From contig NC_135570.1 of NCBI RefSeq assembly GCF_964340395.1, positions 17,075,322-17,139,321 on the forward strand: DNA of 64,000 nt. Reading direction: 5' to 3'. A model generated the notes under the pieces. It was not told the origin of the DNA and made no database searches. It saw only the letters and a program-made list of their open reading frames with translations. This stretch comes from Glandiceps talaboti. Its lineage: Eukaryota; Hemichordata; Enteropneusta; Spengelidae. The translations under genes were made by a program, and so were the position numbers. Shown in pieces: positions 1-13,530 of this stretch (position 1 is its first letter; each line of letters starts with the position of its first letter).

Positions 1-300
1 TTCAAACTTGGTACAGGGGCAACGTACTATGGCATACATATGCACGTCAATTTGTTTTATGATACGATCCAATATGGCCGCATAGTAGCCATTTTGTTTG
101 TGAATTTTCCCTGTCCAAAGCCATAACTCAGACATGCTTGAACAGATCTCATTCAAAGTTGGTATTAGCACAGTGTTCTGTGACATACATGTGCATATCC
201 ATTTTTGTCGTGATACAATCTGATATGGCTGCCTGGCAGCCATTTTGTTGGCGCAGGTTTCATGTCCAAAGCCATAACTCAGACATGCTTGAACAGGTCC
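1..300 (+). repeat. Dispersed repeat X, copy 1 (truncated by window edge)
   Basis: This block aligns in the same orientation with 59857-60160 (shared words such as cttggtacaggggcaac and aagccataactcagacatgc). Each copy is itself an imperfect dimer of about 150 bp, with the word gccataactcagacatgctt occurring twice. No coding potential. Confidence 0.8.
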
Positions 301-2078
301 CCCCAAAAAATAGGTAAACTCACTGTCATAAATCGATTTATAAATCCATACAAGCACTGCGACAATTAAAGCAGTCCCTTAACAGACTATTTTCCTTCAG
401 ATGTAGGTTAAAACAATAGTGAATGCCAGTATGCGAAACCATATTTGTAAGTGCATACAGCCTATAAGTGAGTGCATACTCTCTACACTAGATTAGAACA
501 CTCTTTTACCTGCGCAGTAAAGACGTGCAGTACAAAGACCAGTTTCCAACCTTAAAGCCTCAGTACACTTCACATTCCACAAAAATGTGTCAAGGAGGAA
601 TATTGAAAGTGTTTCTGGGTTAATATAATAATGAATAATGTTTTTAATGTATGTTTGGGTTTATTATCTTTTGCAAACACACATATAGTCACGTACATAC
701 ACACAGTCACACACATACACACACATACACACTGGTCACATACATACACACACATACACACTGGTCACATACATACACACATACACACACAGTCACATAC
801 ATACACACACATACACACTGGTCACATACATACACACACATACACACTGGTCACATATACATACACAATACATGTGACATACACACATGTATCACCATAT
901 GTCCACATATACAATTGTATAATCATGCATACATACATACATGTACATACAATGTAGACACAAGAATGCAGTAGTACCTGACTTAATACAACTTTATTTC
1001 AGTAAATAGCAGGCAAAGATCGTAAAAATAGTTGTGAGAGACATTGTTATACTAGTTTTTTCAAGCTTTCAACACAACTTAATGACACAAGACTGGTATG
1101 ACCTTTATTTACCTACCTTCCCTTTACATTTCTATCACTAAGTCTTTCAGTGTATAACATTGGTAGCAATGATGGGTGGATAACATTATAAAGATTTACT
1201 ACTAGTATATTGGGAGTAAGAGAGAGTCAATAGTACATCAGTTATATACACAGTGATTGATTGGTTAGACTCCATGCATTTTAAGTAGATTGAACAAAAT
1301 AAACCATGACCATATTTTGTTGTAGTTCCTGTATTGTGTTTATATCCAAGTAACTAATTGCATGTAAGGTGGCCATGTGTGTTCTCTGTTTCCGGTTTCA
1401 CTGCTAAATAGTATGTTTGTAAATGCCATCTTATTTTCTGATGCTGTAAAATAAAATTAGCCACAATTCAATGGTAACAAGTTAAAGTGAAAAAGCGTCA
1501 CAGTTACTATAGTGAGATAACGACATCTATTTATATTCATGTACATGTAACATGAACATATGTGTGAATTCAAATACTCCATTTATTCATGCAATACTCT
1601 TAGAGAGAGGTTTATAATGATGATATTGTGACAAGTAGCAGATCTGTCTTTGTATTTTACTAGTTTGATATTACACAGCTTGGCTAAAGATTCATACATG
1701 AATATACACATGTACTGTACTACATGTATGTGTTCAGTCATCGAGGAGAGGAAATCATGTTGAAGAGAGTGTCAAGGATCTCAATAGCTTTGACTAAGGG
1801 CTTTCCATGATCTCATTACCATGGTAACGCTTCAAAACAAATCAAAACAAACTGGCAGCACAGAGAGATATTTATCTGATATTTGTAAGGCTGATATCAT
1901 ACAACCATTGTACATAATTCATCACTATGAAAAGAATCAGTATCTGTGAAAATAACATTCAAAATGTGATATCAATATATCGTGGGAATGGCATAAATTT
2001 AAGTATGCAGTTGTCAAATAATTGGTACATATAGGTATTGACAAATAATTGGTACATGTAGGTATTTACAATAAAATG
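301..2078. other. Non-coding stretch with a CA/CATA microsatellite
   Basis: No exon could be supported. Positions about 676-960 are CACA/CATA repeats with interspersed tggtcacat words, which give spurious ORFs in several frames. The rest is AT-rich with no recognisable element. Confidence 0.6.
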
Positions 2079-2079
2079 T

Positions 2080-2147
<68 letters not shown>
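2079..2147. repeat. (TA)n microsatellite
   Basis: An almost pure run of TA dinucleotides about 68 bp long. Confidence 0.95.
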
Positions 2148-2151
<4 letters not shown>

Positions 2152-2465
2152 TCAAATTTTTAGATTCTATTGATATGATTATATGACTGTGTGTGTTATT
2201 TTCACTACTTTAATCACCCTCTGAAAACGCACAATAATAATTAATATTCTTATGTTTTTACATCATTGATAAACAGTGGCCTGTTTCCTGCATGGATGAC
2301 ACTGTCCACAGAGAGACTTATTTGTAGGGTGACTGTTTTTGTATTTTGTACTTGAGATAATGTAGAGAAGATGAGACTATAAATAATTTGGTTCTTTATG
2401 ATATGATGAAAGCATAGAACTACATTAAAAGATATTTGGCAATAAATTATTGTTCAAGGATGTAT

Positions 2466-2510
2466 GAATGGAAAGACTACATGTGGTATATACATGTAGT
2501 CTTTCCATTC
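2466..2510. repeat. Perfect 19-bp inverted repeat with 7-nt loop
   Basis: The left arm gaatggaaagactacatgt (2466-2484) and the right arm acatgtagtctttccattc (2492-2510) are exact reverse complements separated by ggtatat. Total length is 45 nt. It could be a mini foldback element or an RNA hairpin. Confidence 0.9.
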
Positions 2511-2610
2511 TACTAAATAGAATTACTTCACAGATAGAATTGCTTAGCTACTGACAATGCTGTGACATTTGATCATGAAAAACTACAGTCGATTTCACAA
2601 TAACATGTAG

Positions 2611-3095
2611 TCTATCTGCTAGACCTCGGATGTTCTTCCGATAGAATACGACACACGACCGAACATCGCTATCGAGGATGGAACATCCAAGGTCTAGCAA
2701 ATGTCATCAGGATATAAATAACTGCCAATCAGAGAACCGTATTAGCGACAAGCACAAACAGAGGACAATAGCTAATTTTTCATGCATATTCATCTTAAGG
2801 AGGGGCTTGTAAAAATAACCACCAATGCGTTAACTAAAATGTGTGAATGACAACATCTACACACTCATCAAACACAATTACCATAAACTGATAAGACATA
2901 GTAATGATGTAAATGTGTTTGTCAACACGTGTATGCAGAGATTGAAGTATATATATGCATACATGGCCCAAGCCACTAATCTCAATGGAATGTCCGGTCT
3001 GAAAATGACATTTGCTAGACTGTTCGGGCAAGCCCTCACTGCGAACTTCGTTCGTTTATAGTATCGAAAGAAAGCCTGAACGTCTAGCAGCAAGA
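2611..3095 (+). repeat. Dispersed repeat Y, copy 1, with two TGCTAGAC hairpins
   Basis: The block contains two inverted-repeat hairpins (about 2619-2698 and about 3012-3091) whose ends read tgctagac ... gtctagca. The same order, inverted, is found at about 57307-59410, where a 1514-bp transposon is inserted. Short open frames here are shadows. Confidence 0.75.
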
Positions 3096-3289
3096 CGAAA
3101 TAACATGCACCTTGTCTGTTTGATAGAACCATGCAGAAACCAATAAAGAAACTGGACATGCTACACACTTTACATGAAATATAGCAAGATTGAATGAATA
3201 CAGTTTCTTGCTACATTTTGTCTAAGTGAAATGAACTACACATGCCAACATACAGACATCAAATGAACACCGCAAAGGACATTTTACTG

Positions 3290-3960
3290 GACCGATGGGT
3301 GTATTACCTTGAGTGTCTAGTTGGGAAATTGTTCAAATCAAAATGAACTTGCCACTGGTGTGTGATTTGGGTCAAAAAATTCAATTTTTGGTCAAAAAAC
3401 TTAAACTCAAAAAGTACTGGGCAGATTGGTATTAAATTTGGTGGGAAGTTTTAAGGATGTTCAGATTAAGAATTGTTCACGACATAATGATCCCATCAGT
3501 GATATGCAAATTAGCGATAAAAATGTGTCTTTTTGGTCAAAAATCTTTAATTCCATAAGTACTGAGCAGATTGGGCTGAAATATTAAGTATATATAATAA
3601 TTTCAAAGTGTACGCAAATGTGCCTAGCAACAAGACCACACCCATGGCAACAGCCAAATGATCACATATATTGCAAAGATAACAACAGGGACAAGTGAAT
3701 GCATTCAAAAAATGTATGTAAATGTGCTTAGTAACAAGACCATGCCCATAACAACAGCTAAATGATCACGTATATTGCAAGGATACATGTAACAACAGGG
3801 TTGGATAGGCAACTGTATAATCATTCAGCAAATGAACACCTATACCTAGCATGGATTAGCATGTGGTTAAACATTTTAAAAACTGTACAGTTGTGCTACA
3901 ACACCATTGGCACTATTTTTATGGAATACAATGTATCTGTAGCATACAAAGTCCAGTCTT
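3290..3960 (+). repeat. Dispersed repeat family Z, copy 1
   Basis: Shares long words with 5090-5850, 9690-10990 and 55440-55830, for example catcagtgatatgcaaatta and ccaaatgatcacatatattg. The 3' half is made of degenerate tandem units of about 100 bp built on agcaacaagaccacacccat. Non-coding. Confidence 0.75.
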
Positions 3961-4543
3961 TATTATGTTACCCCTTGGCATTAGAGATGATTTAGATACT
4001 ATAGATAACATTATATTTGCAGTCAGTCAAGGATTGTGTGAAATGTTTTGTTACAAGGTTTACCTTCAATACATGTAATATTAAAATGGTGTTACTATAC
4101 CAACTATAATTGATACTTTATTGTTTTACACCAGCCTGTGTATTGAGTTTCAAGGTGATATTGTTTTTATTTTACTGTAGAATGAAATATGAAATAATAA
4201 AAAACTTACAAAATAGATTACAAAAAAAACAAACTGATTCAAGTTGACCATCCTTCACTTTTATTGCCATAACACCTACTTCCTCCAATTGTAAGGTTTT
4301 GGTACAAATGAAGCAAAGATGAAATATCATAACTGTATGATTCAAAAAAGTGCCACCAGGCTGTCTCAACACTATGTCAGTAATATTTGTGGAGAATTCT
4401 GTGTCATCCCATCTATGCTATAAATGAGGCCAATTTATTGTCATAAATATTAAATTGTTAATGTTATTAGGTACTCAATCATATGCAGTAGTGACAGTAT
4501 GTATTTTAAAACAGTCTTTATACATGATCTCTTATCAATTCGG

Positions 4544-4690
4544 TATTGGACAGTAGTGCATTCAGTATATTGGACAGTAGTGCATTCAGTATATTGGACA
4601 GTAGTGCATTCAGTATATTGGACAGTAGTGCATTCAGTATATTGTACAGTAGTGCATTCAGTATATTGGACAGTAGTGCATTCAGTATAA
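4544..4690. repeat. 24-bp minisatellite, about 6 copies
   Basis: The unit is ttggacagtagtgcattcag followed by tata. The copies are nearly identical, with one G-to-T change. Because 24 is a multiple of three, it produces shadow ORFs on both strands. Confidence 0.95.
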
Positions 4691-5089
4691 CAAAACTATA
4701 CCATGAAAAAATGATGTTTTTTATTAGGATGTACATTGCAAATTATTTTTGATGGATGATACATGTAGGATCAACTGTAGATACACAGTTATGTAGATGT
4801 ATTTATGCTTCAAATTTTTCCTCCATTTCGAATCGATTTTTACAAATACTTCATCGTTTCAACGCACTTTATTCTTCATCGCATATCAAAAATGGCATCC
4901 GATGGCTATGCAAATTACGTAATCGCATGACCTGTTCCGAGGTCAAGCTTACGTGCAGGTTTCACTGTGTCATGGTTTCTCAACTTAAATTATCAGTTAT
5001 ATTAGCGATGTACATCTTATATCAAATTTAGCTTTAGAACGTAAGTAAACTCTGTCTGAATGTTGTTCCGACATTTTAATTATATTATT

Positions 5090-5146
5090 AGCTCAGCTTA
5101 GCTATAGGCATGGTGCAGTGTCTGTCCGTCAGTCTCTCTCTATCTA

Positions 5147-5203
<57 letters not shown>

Positions 5204-5860
5204 ACAAAAATATAGATATTTAGTGATATGCAAATTAGGTGTAAAAATGTCAAAAACATCTCAAAAAGTACTTGGTCAATGAGACTGAAACTTGGTGAGA
5301 TGTTTCTAGAAGTGTTATTCTGCAGATTTTCTTCAAAACATTTTGACACAATTGGCCCTAGCAACCATGACCACACCCTTAGCAACAACCAAATGGCAGT
5401 ATATTTTGCTAAATTAACAACATCATCTGGTAGGCAAGTGAGTAACATTAAAAAATTGTATGCAAATATCCCCAGCAACCTTGACCATGCCCCGGCAGCA
5501 AATCGGTTGTATGTTTCACAAAGATAATGGATTCTTAGACCAGTGAATAAACATTAAAAAAGTGTATGCAAATATGCCTAGCAAAAAGACCATCCCCATG
5601 GCAACAGCTAAATGATCACATATATTGCAAAAGTAACAACAGAGATTAATAGACAAGTGAATAAACATTCAAAAATGTATGTAACTGTGCCTAGCAACAA
5701 GACCATGCCCATAGCAACAGCCAAATGATCACATATATTGCAAAGATATCAACAGGGATTAATAGACAAATGAATAAACATTCAGAAAATGTATGCAAAT
5801 ATACCTACCAACAAGACCATGCCCAAGGCAACAGCCAAATGATCATGTATATTGCAAAGA
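5090..5860 (+). repeat. Dispersed repeat family Z, copy 2, with (TG)n
   Basis: Begins near ttagctataggcatggtgca, contains a (TG)n tract at 5148-5201, then the same word order as the copies at 3.3 kb and 9.7 kb. It ends with tandem units of about 105 bp containing agcaacagccaaatgatcac. Non-coding. Confidence 0.75.
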
Positions 5861-5861
5861 C

Positions 5862-6236
5862 AACGCCTTGTTGTGACATAGACACGCCTTGTTGTGACAT
5901 AGGCACGCCTTGTCGTGACATAGACACGCCTTGTCGTGACATAGACATGCCTTGTTGTGACATAGACACGCATTGTCATAACATAGACACGCATTGTCAT
6001 AACATAGACACCCATTGTCATGACATAGACACGCCTTGTCGTGACATAGACACGCATTGTCATAACATAGACACGCATTGTCATAACATAGACACCCATT
6101 GTCATGACATAGACACGCCTTGTCGTGCCATAGACACGCATTGTCATAACATAGACACCCATTGTCATGACATAGACAAGCCTTGTCGTGCCATAGATGC
6201 CTGTTGTCGACACGTAGACATGTGCTGTCGTGACAT
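5862..6236. repeat. 21-bp minisatellite, about 18 copies
   Basis: The unit is cgccttgtcgtgacatagac plus a. Variants at three positions alternate in a partly ordered way. The same unit appears four times at 20188-20276 with similar flanks, so the array belongs to a dispersed element. Long ORFs on both strands here are repeat artefacts. Confidence 0.9.
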
Positions 6237-6299
6237 AGAACAATCATATATTCCATATTTTTGGCTTGTGCATGGTATAACAAAACATATTAGAATATA

Positions 6300-8875
6300 G
6301 TGTCAATGTGGGTGCTATTGCCTTTTGGATATGACATGTTTGTTATTCACCGTCCTCACATTGAGCTGATTACCACTTGAACATCATGAACAAACACCCA
6401 TATTGAAGACAGTAATTCTATGTATTAAGGTACTATTTGTGATGTGAGTAGGATAGATTTGATTCAATGATTGTCAACAACTTAGAAATCATCAAATGTA
6501 CCGACTAGTATTGTATATGACATTGCTGAGATTCTGGGTGATTGGTGTCTTGTACTTGAAATGAACATGTTGGTGAAATCAGTCATTGAAATGAACAAGA
6601 CAAATTGCAAGTGTCTTCTACAATCACTATATTCATAAAGCCCCATCACCCTGTCAATTTGAGTTTTTAGTTTATCGTTTAGTTTTGTAAGAATACAAAG
6701 TAAGTCTGACATCTTTATAAAGTAAAGAGAAATCATTGCATATGCAGAATTAGAAATAAGATAAACTCTAGTTTAATGGGGTCAGTAGAGAAGTGTTATT
6801 TTCAAAGTAAATATACATGTATGTACTTAGTTCATGGTAATGCACACAGTAGTCACTGTTGTATTGTGTTGCATTGCGTTGTCTTGTCTTGTCTTGTTTT
6901 GTGTTCTGTTCTGTTCTGTTCTGTTCTTTTATTTATGCGATCAAATTACTAAAAAATAAATGACTAGCTACCCCTTCCCATCTCACCTCACCCCCCCCCC
7001 CCTCCATGATGAACGTTTCTTCAGGAACTTATAAAAATATGACAAACAGCAAAACTGATGACCAAAACACTATAGAAGGTCTGAGCATCATGTTGATCAT
7101 GAAGACATGTTTCCTATGACTTCAGAACAAAGGTATATAGCAACACAGCATACAGATCCTGAAGGACCCTCGTGAGAACTAGAAATGTATACTTGATTTG
7201 ACCATGGGAGAGATTTATTGATGTCATTTCAGGTATTAGGCACAATAAGTCATTAAGTACAATGTTGTTTGAAGACATCCACCGATGTCCACTGTTACAC
7301 ATTAAGATTAAATATTAATGGTTTTATACTAGACAAGAACAGATTAGCCATACCAACTCCTACATCATAGCTGTCATTCAGTACCTCCATACTTCTTAAT
7401 CAGCTGTGCCTTCAGGCATTTCATGCATCAAATAACAGACTAACTTCTTGTATATTTTCTGCCGTTAGACGGTTTCCATAACAACCTGTTATGGGCTCAA
7501 AGGAAGCCATTTATCATCCGTCTTATAAGGTGGTGTCTATGTGCTGGCCACAAATTTGTTGATAAAACTGCAAGAAATGATAGTGATTCTTCATGTTCAG
7601 ATATACATGTATTCTGAAGGTTGTTTGTCATGATGTCAACCTGTTGAAGTGTGTCAGGGGTTGTAATGTAATGTTTAATAAAATTCAGGAGTGTATCACA
7701 ACTCTACACTGTACTGCTGTAAAGAAATTCTAGATGTGATTATTAACGATAAACTTCTCTGTTGATGGTGTTACCATGTAGACATCATTGACTCTCTAAA
7801 CAGCTTGTATACTTTACATGATGAAGACAAACTAACTCGGTGAGAAACTATATATAACTGTTGGCAAAACAGCCAAGGCTTGAAGTAATAAAATTTAAGT
7901 ATAGATAATTGAATCTTTACAAATAAAATTTATAATAATATACATGCATGTTAAAAATGAATGTAGAAATACAAGAAGGATGAGAATATGTTATATTAAA
8001 ATAGGAGTGTAGAAATACAAGAAGAATGAGAATGTGTTATATTAAAATAGGAGTGTACAAATTTGAAATAAATGAATAAAAGATTATAAGAAATTGCCTT
8101 CCTGATTGTAATGTTACATGTAAGTTTCATTACCATTATTGTGTGGTGAGCTTTCAAAGATTACTTTAGCTTTAGGAGGTTACAACAACTAGTTATCAAA
8201 GAAGGACTTTTACTGTAATAGTGTTGTGGAATAAGCTGAACTAATCTGTTGTAAGAAACCACTAGAGGATAAGACAGTATTTTGTAGAGTAGATGCTAAG
8301 TGGTGGGTAAAATGTATTACACAGAAAATAGTAGGTGTATGCTATGTTGTGCTCAGTTTTGCTTCATCAATTTTATCTAATAATAACATGGTCCTGTTAA
8401 ATAAAGTTCATAAAGCCAAACTATTGGTATCACTATTTTCCTATGGGTTAATTCACTTATGCAAATTTTAATTGTGTAATGACATGGGTTATTTTTCATG
8501 TTAGACTTATGAAATGAAGTACTAAGTATGAAAACATATCAATGAGTCACATTAAGCCATCTGTGTAACTAATTCCTGGCTAACTTTCTGCTCAATAATT
8601 TACTATATTGTGATTGATTTGTTGTATTTTAGGTATGTATACAGCAAGATTTTATGAATATTATAGAAATTATCTCAACTTCCATACATGGGATCTGTTA
8701 CAATATTAAGGTAGAATACACCTCAGAGACACATTTCCCTGAAAATCAAACTTCTTCAATTCTGTCCAAAGTTTGTCATTGTTCCTTGTCCTTTTGAAAT
8801 TATAAAGAATTTGGGGTTTCACTGTCAAAGTCTGTCTTGTTTCCAAAGAAATTAATAATCTGTTATTTCCGATAG
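6300..8875. other. Non-coding stretch, no gene recognised
   Basis: AT-rich DNA with short simple runs (gttct repeats near 6905, a C-run near 6995) and no supported exon. A direct repeat of about 60 bp lies at 7960-8060 (shared word tagaaatacaagaagaatga, imperfect). The missing first exon of the FAM149 gene could be in this region but I could not find it. Confidence 0.5.
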
Positions 8876-9267
8876 AGTTTGATATGTGGTGGCCATATTG
8901 GATTCGAGAATGAGTAAAGTTTGATATGTGGTGGCCATATTGGATTCTAGAATGAGTAAAGTTTGATACTAGTATGTGGTGGCCATATTGGATTCTAGAA
9001 TGAGTAAAGTTTGATATGTTGTGGTCATATTGGATTCTAGAATGAGTAAGGTTTGATATGTGGTGGCCATATTGGATTCTAGAATGAGTAAGGTTTGATC
9101 TGTGGTGGCCATATTGGATTCTAGAATGAGTAAGGTTTGATATGTGGTGGCCATATTGGATTCTAGAATGAGTAAGGTTTGATATGTGGTGGCCATATTG
9201 GATTCTAGAATGAGTAAGGTTTGATATGTGGTGGCCATATTGGATTCTAGAATGAGTAAAGTTTGAT
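8876..9267. repeat. 42-bp minisatellite, about 9 copies
   Basis: The unit contains gtttgatatgtggtggccat and attggattctagaatgagta. Units differ by a few substitutions and one 6-bp insertion near 8968. The 188-residue minus-strand frame across it is a repeat artefact, since 42 is divisible by three. Confidence 0.93.
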
Positions 9268-9488
9268 AACATTTTGACCTCTATTTCAAAAGTTTGAATG
9301 CTGAACCAACATTGTTTTATTGATTTGAATTGTCAATAGGTCTTAGATTTGAAGTAACAGCAAAAGTTTATAAAGAGTTTATTTCTAAGGCGCATTCTAT
9401 GTCAGAGTATTGGACTTCAAACTGATATATGAGAGACAACATTGTTCCACTGTTTTGGGTTTTCTACTGGCTCCTATGTTGCTTAAAA

Positions 9489-9493
9489 CACAA

Positions 9494-9568
<75 letters not shown>
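9489..9568. repeat. (CA)n microsatellite
   Basis: A nearly pure CA run of about 80 bp ending in cgca repeats at 9571-9588. Confidence 0.95.
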
Positions 9569-9570
<2 letters not shown>

Positions 9571-9689
9571 CACGCACGCACGCACGCAGGAAATAACATT
9601 TTGAAACTTCATGTGTCTATTTGTGTACAGTAAGGTGAATTCAAAAACTTGGAAGACATTGACATATAGTTTATGACTATTTAGCAGAA

Positions 9690-9734
9690 GGTTCAGTAGT
9701 GCTATAGGGATGTTGCGATGTCTGTCTGTCTGTC

Positions 9735-9791
<57 letters not shown>

Positions 9792-10990
9792 ACTACTTAA
9801 CTCAAAAACCGCCTGACCAATTGCCTTGGTATTTGGTGGGGAGATTACTTTTGGTGTCTAGTTAGGAAATTATTCAAATGAAAATGATTGCAACACAGGT
9901 ACATGTACGTGATTTGGGTATCATTTTTTGGTAAAAACAACAAAACTTAAACTCAAAGTATTAGGCAGAGTGGTTTGAAATTTGGTGGGAACATTCTTAT
10001 GTGTGTGTCGATTAAGAATTGTTCATGACACGATTCCATCAGTGAATGCAAATTAGGCCTAAAAATGTGTCTTTTTGGTAACAAATCTTTACTTCCAAAA
10101 CTGCTTAGCAGATTAGGTTGAAATTTAATAGGGATGCATCTGGGGTGTATAGATGAAGAAATATTAAGCCTATAATGAGCTCATCAGTGATATGCAAATT
10201 AGGTGTAAAAATGTTCATTTTGGTCAAAAAGTTATCTCAAAATATACTTGGTCAATGAGACTGAAACTTGGTTAGATGTTTCTGGAAGATTCTGCAGATT
10301 TTCTTCAAAACATTTTGACACAATTGGCCCTAGCAACCATGAAATGGCAGTATAATTTGCTAAAATAACAACATCATCTGGTAGGCAAGTGAGTAAATGT
10401 TAAAAAAATGTATGCAACTATCCCTTGCAACCATGACCATGCCCATAGCAACAGCCAAATGGTGGTGTACTACACAAAGATAACAACAGGGATTCCAGTG
10501 AACAAACATTCAAAAAGTGTATGCAAATGTGCCTAGCAAAAAGACCACGCCCATGGCAACAGCCAAATGATCACATATATTGCAAAGATAACAGGGATTA
10601 CTAGACAAGTGACTAAACATTCTAAAAATGTATGCAAATGTGCCTAGCAACAAGATCACACCTATAGCAACAGCCAAATGATCACATATATTGCAAATCT
10701 AACAGCAGGGATTCATAGACAAGTGAACGAACATTGATAAAATGTATGTAAATATGTCTAGCAACATGATCACACCCATAGCCAAATCGTTGCATATATT
10801 ACAAAGATAACAGCAGGGTTGGATAGGCAAATGGATAGTCATTCAGCAGATGAACACCTATACCTAGCATGGCTCACCATGTGGATCCAGATAAACATTT
10901 TTAAAAACTGTATAGTTGTGCTACAGCGCCATTGGTGCTATTTTTTTAAAATAATGACAACATGTAGGAAACACCAAGTCTTGAAAAATG
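9690..10990 (+). repeat. Dispersed repeat family Z, copy 3 (longest)
   Basis: Starts near gctatagggatgttgcgatg, carries (TG)n at 9739-9790, then the full word order of the family. It ends with four to five degenerate tandem units of about 105 bp and a tail near 10815-10955 that matches 3795-3925. Non-coding in all frames. Confidence 0.78.
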
Positions 10991-11990
10991 TACAGTCATA
11001 TTTATTGTAATTTGTAGTGTGAAAAAAATGCTTGTATAATCTGGCTTGACCCCTTGTCACTAAAGTAGAATTTAAACAGAAAAATAACTCCATAGAATCA
11101 GCAGATAGGTTTATGGAATGTTAGAATGAATAATTGTAACAAAAGGTACAAGTTGTGTGTTAGTATTTGTATAAGTACATCGGTGTTTGACAGAGTGTGA
11201 AAAACGATGAATGGTGTCTGTATTCAACTGTCTTGTCCAAAAGTTACAAAACAAGACCTTCTTGTCATTGGTCTGTCCACCATGGTGATCTTAGCCCCCC
11301 AAAAAAGAATTGTTTCTGGTAAGGACATTTTGTATAAAGAGTTGGGTTGACGAGATTTTTATTTTTTTTAATTCTCAACAAACCTGTCACTCAATTTCTA
11401 TTTATGGCAGTTACTGTTCTTTTTATTTAGTACTTTTAGAGCTAGTGTGTATGTGGGGGCAGATGGCATTTGTTTATTCATGATTGGCTCTGCAGTTGTC
11501 TTAACTGAAGTATGGAGGGTTATTTTTATGTTTCTGCCCAGATCTGCAGGCAGGACAAACACACACAAAAGACAGACACTGACCGGAAACAATACTTTCT
11601 TTTTTGGCCTTATAGGACGTGTTTTTGCATATGAAATAAAGAACTAGAGGTGACTAACTGTTGCTAACATGGCAACAGATAGAATAAAAGTGTGTTACTA
11701 TGAAACCATACAAGTTGAGTAAGAATGTGAAGGAGGTAATGACAGATGACATGGCTTGTCTTGCTGACAATAGACAATGTTTGATGTTTTACCTTACTAC
11801 ATGACAGTCAAAATGGACTAGGATTGTTACAGTAGCAATAATATTATTACAAACTAATGAAGTGGTGAGCTAAGTTAAGGATTAAGTAAATAGCTACATG
11901 TATGTTCCGTAATAAATGTGACGGCTGTCAAAATTAGTGAAGGTACACAATTTTGATTTGTTTAGATAATTTTGTACACACTTGAAATAT
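10991..11990. other. Non-coding stretch
   Basis: No exon, RNA gene or mobile element recognised. Short open frames at 11398-11647 overlap on both strands and lack any family signal. Confidence 0.5.
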
Positions 11991-13210
11991 AAGTGAATGA
12001 GGGAACTGACTTGATATGTGCTGAGGTCTATTCACAGAGGTTTGGACAAATTAGTGAATGAGGGAACTGACTTGATATGTGCTGAGGTCTATTCACAGAG
12101 GTTTGGACAAATTAGTGAATGAGGGAACTGACTTGATGTGTGCTGAGGTCTATTCACAGAGGTTTGGACAAATTAGTGAATGAGGGAACTGACTTGATAT
12201 GTGCTGAGGTCTATTCACATAGGTTTGGACAAATTAGTGAATGAGGGAACTGACTTGATAAGTGCTGAGGTCTATTCACAGAGGTTTGGACAAATTAGTG
12301 AATGAGGGAACTGACTTGATATGTGCTGAGGTCTATTCACATAGGTTTGGACAAATTAGTGAATGAGGGAACTGACTTGATAAGTGCTGAGGTCTATTCA
12401 CAGAGGTTTGGACAAATTAGTGAATGAGGGAACTGACTTGATAAGTGCTGAGGTCTATTCACAGAGGTTTGGACAAATTAGTGAATGAGGGAACTGACTT
12501 GATGTGTGCTGAGGTCTATTCACAGAGGTTTGGACAAATTAGTGAATGAGGGAACTGACTTGATATGTGCTGAGGTCTATTCACATAGGTTTGGACAAAT
12601 TAGTGAATGAGGGAACTGACTTGATATGTGCTGAGGTCTATTCACAGAGGTTTGGACAAATTAGTGAATGAGGGAACTGACTTGATATGTGCTGAGGTCT
12701 ATTCACAGAGGTGTGGACAAATTAGTGAATGAGGGAACTGACTTGATATGTGCTGAGGTCTGTTCACAGAGGTTTGGACAAATTAGTGAATGAGGGAACT
12801 GACTTGATATGTGCTGAGGTCTATTCACAGAGGTTTGGACAAATTAGTGAATGAGGGAACTGACTTGATATGTGCTGAGGTCTATTCACAGAGGTTTGGA
12901 CAAATTAGTGAATGAGGGAACTGACTTGATATGTGCTGAGGTCTATTCACAGAGGTTTGGACAAATTAGTGAATGAGGGAACTGACTTGATATGTGCTGA
13001 GGTCTGTTCACAGAGGTTTGGACAAATTAGTGAATGAGGGAACTGACTTGATATGTGCTGAGGTCTGTTCACAGAGGTTTGGACAAATTAGTGAATGAGG
13101 GAACTGACTTGATATGTGCTGAGGTCTATTCACAGAGGTTTGGACAAATTAGTGAATGAGGGAACTGACTTGATATGTGCTGAGGTCTGTTCACAGAGGT
13201 TTGGACAAAT
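11991..13210. repeat. 61-bp minisatellite, 20 copies
   Basis: The unit begins agtgaatgagggaactgact and ends gaggtttggacaaatt. Twenty units are present, differing by a handful of substitutions (atgt/aagt/gtgt in the middle; agag/atag). It lies just upstream of the first found FAM149 exon. Confidence 0.95.
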
Positions 13211-13435
13211 TTGCCAATACTGACTCAGTAAGTCAGGCAGCAACTTTTAAAATTAATAGCTCAGCAATTATTGGGGAGGTTTTATTTCAAATGAATTACA
13301 CAGTCAGCTAAATTTCACTAAATATTTCACTTAATATTACAACATATGTAGAATGCAGATCTCACAATGTGCATATACATGTATGTAATGTTACACATAT
13401 TGTGACATGCATTCATACTTTACATAAAGCATGCA

Positions 13436-13530
13436 TGCATACACACATAAATACACACACACACACGCATACACACACACACACACACACGCATGCACAC
13501 ACACACACATACACACAGAGACACATACAC
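13436..13530. repeat. CA-rich microsatellite next to the first FAM149 exon
   Basis: Interrupted CA/CATA repeats that extend the exon's reading frame upstream by chance and create a misleading ATG-led ORF. Confidence 0.85.

Noticed and set aside
5782-6300. Cys/His/Asp-rich 191-residue ORF resembling a metal-binding protein
   Set aside because: It is a read-through of the 21-bp minisatellite (7 residues per unit), open on both strands.
8706-9272. 188-residue minus-strand repeat protein
   Set aside because: It is the 42-bp minisatellite translated, with no start context, splice sites or family signal.
11991-13210. CRISPR-like regular array (61-bp period)
   Set aside because: The whole unit repeats with no unique spacers, and the DNA is clearly animal; it is a minisatellite.
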